NCBI GenBank assembly: GCA_039184335.1
Contig: JBCDBD010000005.1
Span: 67,981-131,980, forward strand
Source of the DNA: JBCDBD01 sp039184335
Lineage (GTDB): Bacteria; Bacteroidota; Bacteroidia; Flavobacteriales; Flavobacteriaceae
Direction: 5' to 3'
Length of the DNA: 64,000 nucleotides
The notes beneath the pieces are model-generated. The model was not told the origin of the DNA. It ran no database searches and saw only the letters and a list, made by a program, of their open reading frames with translations. Below are positions 24,731 to 32,356 of this stretch, piece after piece. A program made the translations under genes and the position numbers. The first letter of the stretch is position 1, and each line of letters opens with the position of its first letter.

Positions 24731-26059
24731 CTAGATAATTTCAAAAGCGGAGCGAATCGCATCATAAACTTGATGCATTTCTGATTTCGAAATGCTATAA
24801 GGAGGTAAAATATAAATAGTATTGCCCAATGGGCGTAAAAATACGCCCTTGGCCAAAAAGTGGTGGAACAACCTATCGCGAAGGTCACCATAACGTTCCA
24901 TTTTCAAGTCTAGATCTAAGGCATAAATAACTCCCAATCGTCGCGTTGATGCCACTTTTGGATGGTATCTGACCTCACTATCAAATGCTGCATGCCAACC
25001 CATGATCTTTTGAATATTATCCTGTATACCATCAGATTTTAGAAGTGTTACCCCTGCCAATGCTGCAGTACATGCCAGAGGATTGGCAGTATATGTATGC
25101 CCATGAAAGAAGCCCTTTCTCAAGTCATCACTGTAAAAGGCGTCAAATATCTTTTGGCTACATGTCGTCAGCCCCATGGGCACCAAACCTGCCGTTAGTG
25201 CCTTAGATAAACAAATGATATCTGGCTTCGTGGCTACTTGATCTGAAGCGAAATAGGTGCCCGTCTTTCCAAAACCGGTCATCACCTCATCTGCAATAGT
25301 AATAATTTCATATTGTTGTAACAATTGCAAAATACGGTTCAGTCCTTTCGAATCATGCATTCTCATGCCTGCAGCACCTTGAACCAAAGGTTCATAGATA
25401 AATGCCGCAATGTTGTCTTGCAGCACCCGTTCAGAAAGCTGTTGCAACATCTTTTCTATATTTTCAACTGTTGGAACTGGTATCCGCTCCACTTTGATAA
25501 AAAAGTCTTCAAAAGGCCCATTGTATACTGATAGCCCTGAAACTGACATTGCACCGAACGTATCGCCATGAAATCCGTCTTCAAAAGCCAAGAGAACATT
25601 TTTTTTCTTGCCTTGGTTAAAATGGTACTGTAGGGCCATTTTAATTGCTATCTCCGTTGCGGTCGACCCATTGTCTGAAAAAAACAATTTTTCTTGGTTC
25701 TCTGGAAGAACAGCAATGAGCGCCTCTGACAGTTCAACAGCGGGTCTGTGGGTAAAGCCACTGAAGACCACTTGGTCCAATTGTTGCATTTGACGCGTGA
25801 CCCTATCTAGAATATAGTCGTTGCAATGCCCATACATGGCGGTATACCAAGAGGCAATACCGTCAATATATTGATTTCCATCCTCATCAAAAAGCAGTGT
25901 CCCCTTTGCCTTTGAAATTGCTATGGTCCCAGGGTGTGTGCAATGCTGGGTCAAAGGATGCCAAAGGTGTTTTTTATCCCTATCGGTTAACTTCTTTCCT
26001 GTGATGGCGTCAATCAAAACCTTCAATTTATCTATCTTGCAAAGATGGTGATTAATCAC
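24731..26059 (-). CDS. bioA: Adenosylmethionine-8-amino-7-oxononanoate aminotransferase
   Basis: A PLP enzyme that makes 7,8-diaminopelargonate from KAPA with S-adenosylmethionine as amino donor. KKHLWHPLTQHCTHPG is the BioA opening; SDNGSTATEIAIKMALQ, EDGFHGDTFGAMSVSG and IADEVMTGFGKTGT follow, and the PLP Lys is in IICLSKALTAGL. The start is unclear: the frame opens with GTG at 26059 and there is no ATG before the conserved region, so GTG or a TTG near 26026 is used. It is only 19 bp from the divergent glycosyltransferase start. It heads the bioA-ketosynthase-bioB run. Confidence 0.95.
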   Translation of the reverse strand: MINHHLCKIDKLKVLIDAITGKKLTDRDKKHLWHPLTQHCTHPGTIAISKAKGTLLFDEDGNQYIDGIASWYTAMYGHCNDYILDRVTRQMQQLDQVVFSGFTHRPAVELSEALIAVLPENQEKLFFSDNGSTATEIAIKMALQYHFNQGKKKNVLLAFEDGFHGDTFGAMSVSGLSVYNGPFEDFFIKVERIPVPTVENIEKMLQQLSERVLQDNIAAFIYEPLVQGAAGMRMHDSKGLNRILQLLQQYEIITIADEVMTGFGKTGTYFASDQVATKPDIICLSKALTAGLVPMGLTTCSQKIFDAFYSDDLRKGFFHGHTYTANPLACTAALAGVTLLKSDGIQDNIQKIMGWHAAFDSEVRYHPKVASTRRLGVIYALDLDLKMERYGDLRDRLFHHFLAKGVFLRPLGNTIYILPPYSISKSEMHQVYDAIRSAFEII

Positions 26060-26078
26060 AATATAAGTTCAACGTACA

Positions 26079-27566
26079 TTGCTTAAAAAGGCCATCGATT
26101 TACTGACTCCCAATTATGGGGTATTAAAGGACAGAACAGTGCTCTTTATCTTTTTTTTGACTGCACTCTTCATTCGGCTTCCGTTCTTCTTTAGAGACTA
26201 TATCGATCGCGATGAAAGTACCTTTATCATCATGGGGCAAGCCTGGGTAGATGGGTATCTGCCCTATCTTGAACTATGGGACCTAAAACCTCCTGTAACC
26301 TTTTTGTACTTTGCCTGTATCATTTATGCCTTCGGAAAAAGTTTTATTGCCATCCGGTTTTTTGGAACCATGCTCGTTGTGGGCACGGCCTTTTTTACCT
26401 ATCGAATAGGAAATCGAATCACATCAAGAAAAATAGCTTTTTGGGCTGGTTTCTCTTGTGTGCTGCTACAAAGTATGTTCGGCAGCCTACAAGGGGTAAT
26501 GTCTGAACACATCTGTATCTTTTTTTTCACTATGGCCCTATATCTTTTTTTATCACGGGATATTTGGTACTGGTATTTGTTTTCTGGCATGTTAATGGGA
26601 TTTTCCTTGATGTCAAAGTTGAATATGGCCTATCCCATTTTCCTATTGGGTATTTTTACATTATATCACAGCTACAGAAAGGAACGCTTCCTTTTTGGGA
26701 TGAAAAAAATGGCTATTGTCGGCTTCGGGATCCTCGTAGTTATTTTTGCGACTGCTGTCCCATATTACATTCAGGGAGAAACCGGTGTTTGGCGAGAATC
26801 TATTTTTAAGGCTCCTTTGGCCTATTCCTCTTCGAAGGGGAATTCCGTTTTAAAAGTACTCCCCTTTGCTCTTTTTATTGCTTTTGCCATAATTCTTATG
26901 ATATGGAAGAAACTGATTGCCCTTAAAAACAAAGATATGCGGCTTTTATTGGTTTTGGTTGCCGCTATTGTCTTATCATTTTTACAGACCGGAAGGGTTA
27001 ATGGGCATTATATGATACAGCTATACCCTTTTTTGGTAATTCCCCTAGCGATTGCCATAAGCAAGATCGCTGTTTTCAAACGAATCAACTATGCGTCCTT
27101 TGTTTTACTGGTTTCGTTGGTTTTACCCTTAGAGACCTATCAAGAATATACCAATATTCTTCATCAGAAAATGGAAAGTGGTTCTTTTTTCAATGGGGAA
27201 GGTATTGAAGTGCCTAGGTACATCATAGAAAATTCCTTGGAAACCAAAAACATCTTCTTCACCGAGTACCATATCGGTTATTGGGTTTTGGGGGTGCATC
27301 CCCCGACAAAGGCAGTGACCCATCCGAGCAGTATTGCAAGGGACGGACTGTTCCCTTTCATGCAAAATCCGCGTGAGACTTCCATGGAAGAATTGCGTTA
27401 TATTTTGGAAGAGATCAAACCTGAAATCATAGTTGCCAGAAAAAACAAACGCATCTTTGGAAAAAAGTTTGTTGAACTGAACGAATATATCGATGCCTAT
27501 CTATCAACCCACTATACCCTTTTAAAAACGGTGGATAAGGGATTAATCTATCAACGTCAAGAATGA
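26079..27566 (+). CDS. Glycosyltransferase family 39/ArnT-like membrane protein
   Basis: A 495-residue polytopic protein of the PMT_2 (GT39/GT83-like) type. The first loop carries the family Asp-Glu pair in YIDRDESTFIIMGQAW, then GYLPYLELWDLKPPVTF. About ten hydrophobic helices occupy residues 20-370 and a periplasmic C-terminal domain follows. It would move a sugar from a lipid carrier onto protein or lipid. It starts with TTG at 26079, the only start between an upstream stop and the conserved region. It sits on the opposite strand in the middle of the biotin cluster and overlaps bioD by 24 bp tail to tail, which looks like an insertion or rearrangement. Confidence 0.82.
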   Translation: MLKKAIDLLTPNYGVLKDRTVLFIFFLTALFIRLPFFFRDYIDRDESTFIIMGQAWVDGYLPYLELWDLKPPVTFLYFACIIYAFGKSFIAIRFFGTMLVVGTAFFTYRIGNRITSRKIAFWAGFSCVLLQSMFGSLQGVMSEHICIFFFTMALYLFLSRDIWYWYLFSGMLMGFSLMSKLNMAYPIFLLGIFTLYHSYRKERFLFGMKKMAIVGFGILVVIFATAVPYYIQGETGVWRESIFKAPLAYSSSKGNSVLKVLPFALFIAFAIILMIWKKLIALKNKDMRLLLVLVAAIVLSFLQTGRVNGHYMIQLYPFLVIPLAIAISKIAVFKRINYASFVLLVSLVLPLETYQEYTNILHQKMESGSFFNGEGIEVPRYIIENSLETKNIFFTEYHIGYWVLGVHPPTKAVTHPSSIARDGLFPFMQNPRETSMEELRYILEEIKPEIIVARKNKRIFGKKFVELNEYIDAYLSTHYTLLKTVDKGLIYQRQE

Positions 27567-28172
27567 GGTCAGGTCGGGTTTAAAAATTTCAGCATATTTT
27601 TTGATTACTGCTTTGTTAAACGCTGGTTCTTCGTTCACCCTACCCAAAAAAGGCACCCCTGTTTTTTCTAAAACAATACGCTCAGTAGTGGGGTGTTCAT
27701 CGCCCGTAAATATGATGCCTGGTCTAAATCCTTTGTCAATCAGCGCATTGATGGTCAAAAGGGAATGGTTGATACTGCCCAGATAGTGCCTTGACACCAC
27801 GATGACCTTATAATCAGGTTGGATCAAGTCTAAAATGGTATCTGTATTGTTCAACGGTACCAAAAGCCCTCCTGCACCCTCAATGACCAAGGTATTGCCT
27901 GTCTGTGGTGGCTTGATATTTTGTATCGCAATTTGTACCCCATCTATGGCGGCGGCGGCATGCGGACTCATTGGTGTACGGAGTGCATAGCTGTTTTGAT
28001 GGATCACCGTTTTCGAATTGGATATAAAACTGTCAATCTTATGACTATCAGAATATTCCAGATCTCCTGCCTGTACCGGTTTCCAATAATCTGCTTGCAA
28101 GGCTTCTACTACAATGGCAGAAACAATGGTCTTTCCGACCTCTGTGGATATTCCTGTGATAAAATAGGTCAT
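27543..28172 (-). CDS. bioD: Dethiobiotin synthetase
   Basis: A 209-residue ATP-dependent carboxylase that closes the ureido ring of dethiobiotin. The P-loop is FITGISTEVGKTIVSA; WKPVQAGDLEYSDS and VIEGAGGLLVPLNNTDT are the diaminopelargonate and nucleotide segments. Its ATG overlaps the stop of the DUF2007 gene by 4 bp (ATGA), so it is translationally coupled to it and belongs to the bioF-DUF2007-bioD operon. The 3' end overlaps the opposite-strand glycosyltransferase gene. Confidence 0.95.
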   Translation of the reverse strand: MTYFITGISTEVGKTIVSAIVVEALQADYWKPVQAGDLEYSDSHKIDSFISNSKTVIHQNSYALRTPMSPHAAAAIDGVQIAIQNIKPPQTGNTLVIEGAGGLLVPLNNTDTILDLIQPDYKVIVVSRHYLGSINHSLLTINALIDKGFRPGIIFTGDEHPTTERIVLEKTGVPFLGRVNEEPAFNKAVIKKYAEIFKPDLTSFLTLID

Positions 28173-28555
28173 TTTTGTGGACGTGTTATGAAATTACAAT
28201 GGGTACACCGATATTTTAGCGGCTCAAAAAAAGGAAACAACCTATAAAACAGGGTTTTTCTTTGGTAGCATGTCTCTGACTTTGTCGCCTTGCAATTGGG
28301 GCAAACAATAAGATTTCCGTTGTCATCGGTAGCATAAGGCCGTACAGCATCATAAATCGCAATGGCCTTATCCTTGTCAGTAGCATATACTTGTAGTTTG
28401 ACCCCGCCAATGGCCCCACTTATCAAAGGATCCGAATTAATGGTATTCTCATCCTTCAGAAATACCCGTATGCCCTCCGATTCCAATTTTCCTTTTATGA
28501 TCTGTACATCTGCAGAAAATTCAAAACTCCCCAAAGTGTAAAATTCTGATTTCAT
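28169..28555 (-). CDS. DUF2007-type zinc-ribbon protein in the biotin operon
   Basis: A 128-residue protein starting at ATG 28555 (MKSEFYTLGSFEFSADVQII); the longer frame upstream runs into bioF. The first 75 residues are DUF2007-like (KLESEGIRVFLKDENT, GVKLQVYATDKDKA), a small alpha/beta fold often called a 'putative signal transducing protein'. The end has two Cys pairs, CPNC and CTHC, that make a zinc ribbon. It overlaps bioF at its start and bioD at its end by 4 bp each, so it is tightly built into the operon. No biotin role is known to me. Confidence 0.75.
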   Translation of the reverse strand: MKSEFYTLGSFEFSADVQIIKGKLESEGIRVFLKDENTINSDPLISGAIGGVKLQVYATDKDKAIAIYDAVRPYATDDNGNLIVCPNCKATKSETCYQRKTLFYRLFPFFEPLKYRCTHCNFITRPQK

Positions 28556-29709
28556 TCTGTCAAAAACAATTTCAAATATTTTAAAACCAAATCCATTTCT
28601 TTTTTTGTGTTGTAAGAATGTAGGCAAAACCGGAGCCTTTCCTGGCCTTGGGGTACCGTCGGCGACAGTATCGGTTTCACATCAAAGCCTAATTCCCTAA
28701 GTTTATAAGATACCGTTTTCACTTTTTCATTGCCTGATCGTATGGCACTCTGGATCGCTGTATCTGAGGCTATGAAGTGTTCTGTAATTCCGAACACTTT
28801 GAGTCGGTCTTTAAAAAATTGAAGATTTGCTTTCAACCTTTCACACTTATCCATACCAGCTGCAGAGACCAAAAACCCATAGGATGCCAGAACAGTAGCT
28901 ACGGTATGGGGCGGCATGGCTGTTGTATAGATGAAACTCCTCGCAAAATTTACTAAAAATGACTTCAGGTCTTTACTGCCCAAAATAGCTGCACCATGGC
29001 ACCCAAAAGCCTTGCCAAAGGTCACTATGCGAGCAAAAACATAGCTTTCAAGTCCTTCTTCACAAATCAATCCCTTACCATTTCCAAAAATACCTGAAGC
29101 ATGGGCTTCATCGACTATTAAATAAAGGTTGTTGCCGTGGCAAAGATCGGCCATTGCCCTTAGGTCAGGGGTATCACCATCCATGGAAAAAACAGATTCG
29201 GTCACAACATATATGTCGTTGCCCTGACCGTTATCTCGAATACGTTCAATATACCCTTTCAAATCATTAAGGTCATTGTGCCTGAATTTATGGCTTTTAG
29301 CGCGACCCATTTGAATGCCGTCGCGAATACTGGCATGTATATACTCATCATAAAGTACAAAATCGTCCCGTTGGGGGACTGAGGAAAAAAATCCAACATT
29401 GGCATCATACCCAGAATTGAACACCAAGGCCTCACTCGCACCATGAAAGTTTGTAAGCATGGTTTCCAATTCTTGGTACAAAGGATGGTTTCCTGAAAGA
29501 AGCCGAGATCCCGTTGCCCCATTTTTATGCAGGGCATGTTTTTTCAGGTAGGCATCGGCAAGACCTGTGATGCTTTCTTCCCTAGCAAATCCTAAATAAT
29601 CATTGGAAGAAAAATCAACCAGGCCATTATTTTGGGGGAGCTGCCTTAGCGTATTTTCCACCTTTCTTGCCTTAAGCTTTTGTAGTAATTTTTTAGGAAA
29701 TTCCAGCAT
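28552..29709 (-). CDS. bioF: 8-amino-7-oxononanoate synthase
   Basis: A 385-residue PLP enzyme of the alpha-oxoamine synthase family that joins pimeloyl thioester and alanine. It has NGLVDFSSNDYLGFARE, NGATGSRLLSGNHPLYQELE, the cofactor-stacking segment and VDEAHASGIFGNGKG, with the PLP Lys in ARIVTFGKAFGCHGAAI. The first gene of bioF-DUF2007-bioD. Glycine C-acetyltransferase is the main alternative, but the neighbours settle the call. It is divergent from the GNAT gene, 36 bp away. Confidence 0.95.
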   Translation of the reverse strand: MLEFPKKLLQKLKARKVENTLRQLPQNNGLVDFSSNDYLGFAREESITGLADAYLKKHALHKNGATGSRLLSGNHPLYQELETMLTNFHGASEALVFNSGYDANVGFFSSVPQRDDFVLYDEYIHASIRDGIQMGRAKSHKFRHNDLNDLKGYIERIRDNGQGNDIYVVTESVFSMDGDTPDLRAMADLCHGNNLYLIVDEAHASGIFGNGKGLICEEGLESYVFARIVTFGKAFGCHGAAILGSKDLKSFLVNFARSFIYTTAMPPHTVATVLASYGFLVSAAGMDKCERLKANLQFFKDRLKVFGITEHFIASDTAIQSAIRSGNEKVKTVSYKLRELGFDVKPILSPTVPQGQERLRFCLHSYNTKKEMDLVLKYLKLFLTE

Positions 29710-29745
29710 TTTTCAAAAGTACTACCTTTAGTGAAATCTGTTCTT

Positions 29746-30276
29746 ATGATCTTTTATAAACAAGCTGCCACTGCATATGAATTGGAGCAGATTCTGACAT
29801 TGCAACAAAAGAACCTGCCCAAAAACCTTTCTAACGAAGAAATTGGGAGCCAAGGGTTCTTGACCGTGGAACACACTTTTGCTGTTCTACAGGAAATGAA
29901 CCAAACCTGCCCCCATATTATTGCTACTGAAAAAAATCAGGTAGTCGGTTATGCACTGTGTATGCATCCAAAATTTTCCCGCACAATAGAAGTTTTACGA
30001 CCCATGTTTTACGAAATCAACCAAGTGGTCTCAAAAAATGAAAACTACTTGGTCATGGGTCAAATTTGTATCGCAAAAGAATTCAGGGGAAAAGGGATTT
30101 TCAGGGGACTGTATGAAACCATGAAAAGAACATTGCCTTTCGGATTCGACCATATCATAACTGAGGTAGATACTAAAAACCATCGTTCCATGAACGCCCA
30201 TAGTGCTATAGGGTTTAGGGAATTAAAGCGTTACACCGCCAACGGAAAAGAATGGTCTTTGATTGTATTAAAATAA
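29746..30276 (+). CDS. GNAT family N-acetyltransferase
   Basis: A 176-residue acetyltransferase starting at ATG 29746 (MIFYKQAATAYELEQI); a GTG five codons upstream is less likely. The acetyl-CoA loop is in IAKEFRGKGIFRGLYETM (Arg-Gly-x-Gly type) and TEVDTKNHRSMNAHSAIGF is the C-terminal half of the fold. The substrate is unknown. It is divergent from bioF and converges on atpC. Confidence 0.82.
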   Translation: MIFYKQAATAYELEQILTLQQKNLPKNLSNEEIGSQGFLTVEHTFAVLQEMNQTCPHIIATEKNQVVGYALCMHPKFSRTIEVLRPMFYEINQVVSKNENYLVMGQICIAKEFRGKGIFRGLYETMKRTLPFGFDHIITEVDTKNHRSMNAHSAIGFRELKRYTANGKEWSLIVLK

Positions 30277-30302
30277 AAAACCGCACTGGATTATGTGCGG
30301 TT
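30275..30302 (-). terminator. Terminator between GNAT gene and atpC
   Basis: AACCGCAC (30279-30286) pairs with GTGCGGTT (30295-30302), loop 8 nt. On the minus strand it is followed by TTTTTT, so it ends the atpDC transcript; on the plus strand the T run is poor. It lies 39 bp after the atpC stop. Confidence 0.85.
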
Positions 30303-30340
30303 CGATATATCTATGATCTAAGGTAAGGGTTCAAAAAGGT

Positions 30341-30619
30341 TTAATCGGCCAGAACGATGATTTTATTCTCCTTCATTTCCACTGTTCCACTGGCAATCGC
30401 CAAAACAGTTTCCCCGTTCTGTCCTTTTGAAAATTTATTTTGAAATTCCTCCTCGATGGTAATGTCACCCTGTACTTTTACTTCACCCTCTTGAAGCAAT
30501 GATACAATAGGGGCGTGGTTTTGCAACATTTGAAATTCACCATTGATACCTGGTACGGTGACTGATGTCACCTCACCTGCAAATAAGGTTGCTTCTGGAG
30601 ATACAATTTCTAAATACAT
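30341..30619 (-). CDS. atpC: ATP synthase epsilon subunit
   Basis: A 92-residue F1 epsilon subunit, start ATG 30619 (MYLEIVSPEATLFAGEVTSV). Only the N-terminal beta-sandwich is present (GINGEFQMLQNHAPIVSLL, VLAIASGTVEMKENKIIVLA); the C-terminal helical hairpin of the E. coli protein (about 138 residues), which inhibits ATPase, is missing, as is usual in Bacteroidetes. It lies 58 bp after atpD. Confidence 0.95.
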   Translation of the reverse strand: MYLEIVSPEATLFAGEVTSVTVPGINGEFQMLQNHAPIVSLLQEGEVKVQGDITIEEEFQNKFSKGQNGETVLAIASGTVEMKENKIIVLAD

Positions 30620-30677
30620 TTTTATCAAGTATTAGTTATTGGTCACTATGCTACAGATAGGTAGACCCTCAACGATT

Positions 30678-32186
30678 TTAAGCTTCTGCCAACATTTTTT
30701 CTCCTGCCTCAATGGCATCTTCAATGGTACCCTTCAGGTTAAAGGCAGACTCGGGAAGATGGTCCAGTTCGCCATCCATAATCATATTAAAGCCCTTAAT
30801 GGTGTCTTTGATATCGACCAAAACCCCGGGAATTCCCGTAAACTGTTCTGCGACATGAAAAGGTTGTGATAAAAAACGTTGTACACGTCTTGCGCGGCCT
30901 ACAGCCAATTTATCTTCTTCAGAAAGTTCCTCCATCCCCAAAATTGCTATGATATCTTGAAGTTCTTTGTAGCGTTGCAATAACTCTTTGACACGTTGTG
31001 CACAGGCATAGTGATCTTTACCCAAAATCTCTGGAGTCAAGATTCTTGAGGTAGAATCCAAAGGATCAACAGCAGGGTAGATCCCCAACTCTGCAATCTT
31101 ACGCGAAAGTACGGTAGTGGCGTCTAAGTGGGCAAAAGTTGTGGCCGGTGCAGGGTCGGTCAAGTCATCTGCAGGTACATATACCGCCTGTACTGATGTG
31201 ATCGAACCCCTTTTGGTCGAAGTAATTCGTTCTTGCATTGCGCCCATTTCGGTAGCCAATGTAGGCTGATACCCCACTGCTGAGGGCATTCTTCCCAAAA
31301 GAGCCGATACTTCTGAACCCGCTTGTGTAAAACGAAAGATATTATCAACGAAAAACAGTACGTCCTTTCCTTGGCCATCGCCAGCACCATCACGAAAATA
31401 CTCGGCTATGGTCAGTCCTGATAAAGCCACACGGGCCCGGGCACCGGGAGGTTCGTTCATCTGTCCAAAAACGAAAGTGGCCTTAGATTCCTTCATTGCC
31501 TTTTTATCTACTTTAGACAAATCCCATCCCCCTTCTTCCATAGAATGCAAGAAGTCATCACCATATTTGATAATACCAGACTCCAACATCTCACGCAACA
31601 GGTCATTTCCTTCACGGGTACGTTCACCGACACCGGCAAAAACTGAAAGACCCCCATGGCCTTTTGCAATATTGTTAATCAGTTCTTGGATCAGTACGGT
31701 CTTACCTACACCAGCACCCCCAAACAATCCGATCTTACCTCCTTTGGCATAGGGCTCGATCAAATCGATAACCTTGATTCCTGTGAACAACACTTCGGTC
31801 GAAGTGGATAAGTCTTCAAATTTTGGTGCTTCTCGGTGAATGGGAAGTCCGTTGTCTCCAATCTTAGGTAAATTCTCAAGTCCGTCAATAGCATCACCGA
31901 TTACATTGAAAAGTCTTCCGTATACCTCTTCCCCAATGGGCATTTGAATGGGGTTTCCCGTAGCAACAACCTCAACCCCCCTGCTCAATCCATCGGTAGA
32001 ATCCATTGAAATGGTACGAACTGTGTTTTCACCAATATGCGACTGCACTTCCAACACCAGTTTTGAACCGTCTTTGTTCTCAATTTCCAATGAATCATAA
32101 ATTTTTGGAATTTCAATGCCTGATTCAAATTCTACGTCTATAACTGGGCCGATAACTTGGGCAACTTTACCTGTAACTTTTGACAT
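30678..32186 (-). CDS. atpD: ATP synthase beta subunit
   Basis: A 502-residue catalytic F1 subunit. The Walker A loop is LFGGAGVGKTVLIQELI, the catalytic Glu is in VGERTREGNDLL and Walker B is DVLFFVDNIFRF; the VPADDLTDPAPATTFAHLDA region is intact. In this lineage atpD and atpC stand apart from the rest of the ATP synthase genes, which are not in the window. The promoter box is at 32250-32257. Confidence 0.99.
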   Translation of the reverse strand: MSKVTGKVAQVIGPVIDVEFESGIEIPKIYDSLEIENKDGSKLVLEVQSHIGENTVRTISMDSTDGLSRGVEVVATGNPIQMPIGEEVYGRLFNVIGDAIDGLENLPKIGDNGLPIHREAPKFEDLSTSTEVLFTGIKVIDLIEPYAKGGKIGLFGGAGVGKTVLIQELINNIAKGHGGLSVFAGVGERTREGNDLLREMLESGIIKYGDDFLHSMEEGGWDLSKVDKKAMKESKATFVFGQMNEPPGARARVALSGLTIAEYFRDGAGDGQGKDVLFFVDNIFRFTQAGSEVSALLGRMPSAVGYQPTLATEMGAMQERITSTKRGSITSVQAVYVPADDLTDPAPATTFAHLDATTVLSRKIAELGIYPAVDPLDSTSRILTPEILGKDHYACAQRVKELLQRYKELQDIIAILGMEELSEEDKLAVGRARRVQRFLSQPFHVAEQFTGIPGVLVDIKDTIKGFNMIMDGELDHLPESAFNLKGTIEDAIEAGEKMLAEA

Positions 32187-32249
32187 TAGTCGTGTATTTC
32201 GTTTCTATTCAATTTTTTGGTAAGAAAAAACTCCTGATTTTTTCGGGTG

Positions 32250-32257
32250 CAAAGATA
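32250..32257 (-). promoter_or_regulatory. Putative -7 box of atpD
   Basis: On the minus strand TATCTTTG fully matches TAnnTTTG, about 63 bp upstream of the atpD ATG. No clear TTG stands at the -33 distance. Confidence 0.55.
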
Positions 32258-32305
32258 GGCTATTCCGGTTTTAAATCGAAACTTGGACATTCTTTTTTTA
32301 ACAAT

Positions 32306-32332
32306 AAAAAAGGCACTGATAAACAGTGCCTT
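32306..32332 (-). terminator. Terminator of the TonB receptor gene
   Basis: AAGGCACTG (32310-32318) pairs with CAGTGCCTT (32324-32332), loop 5 nt, followed on the minus strand by TTTTTT. It lies 24 bp after the receptor stop. Confidence 0.88.
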
Positions 32333-32356
32333 CAATCAATTTTTTTAGTCGCTTTC

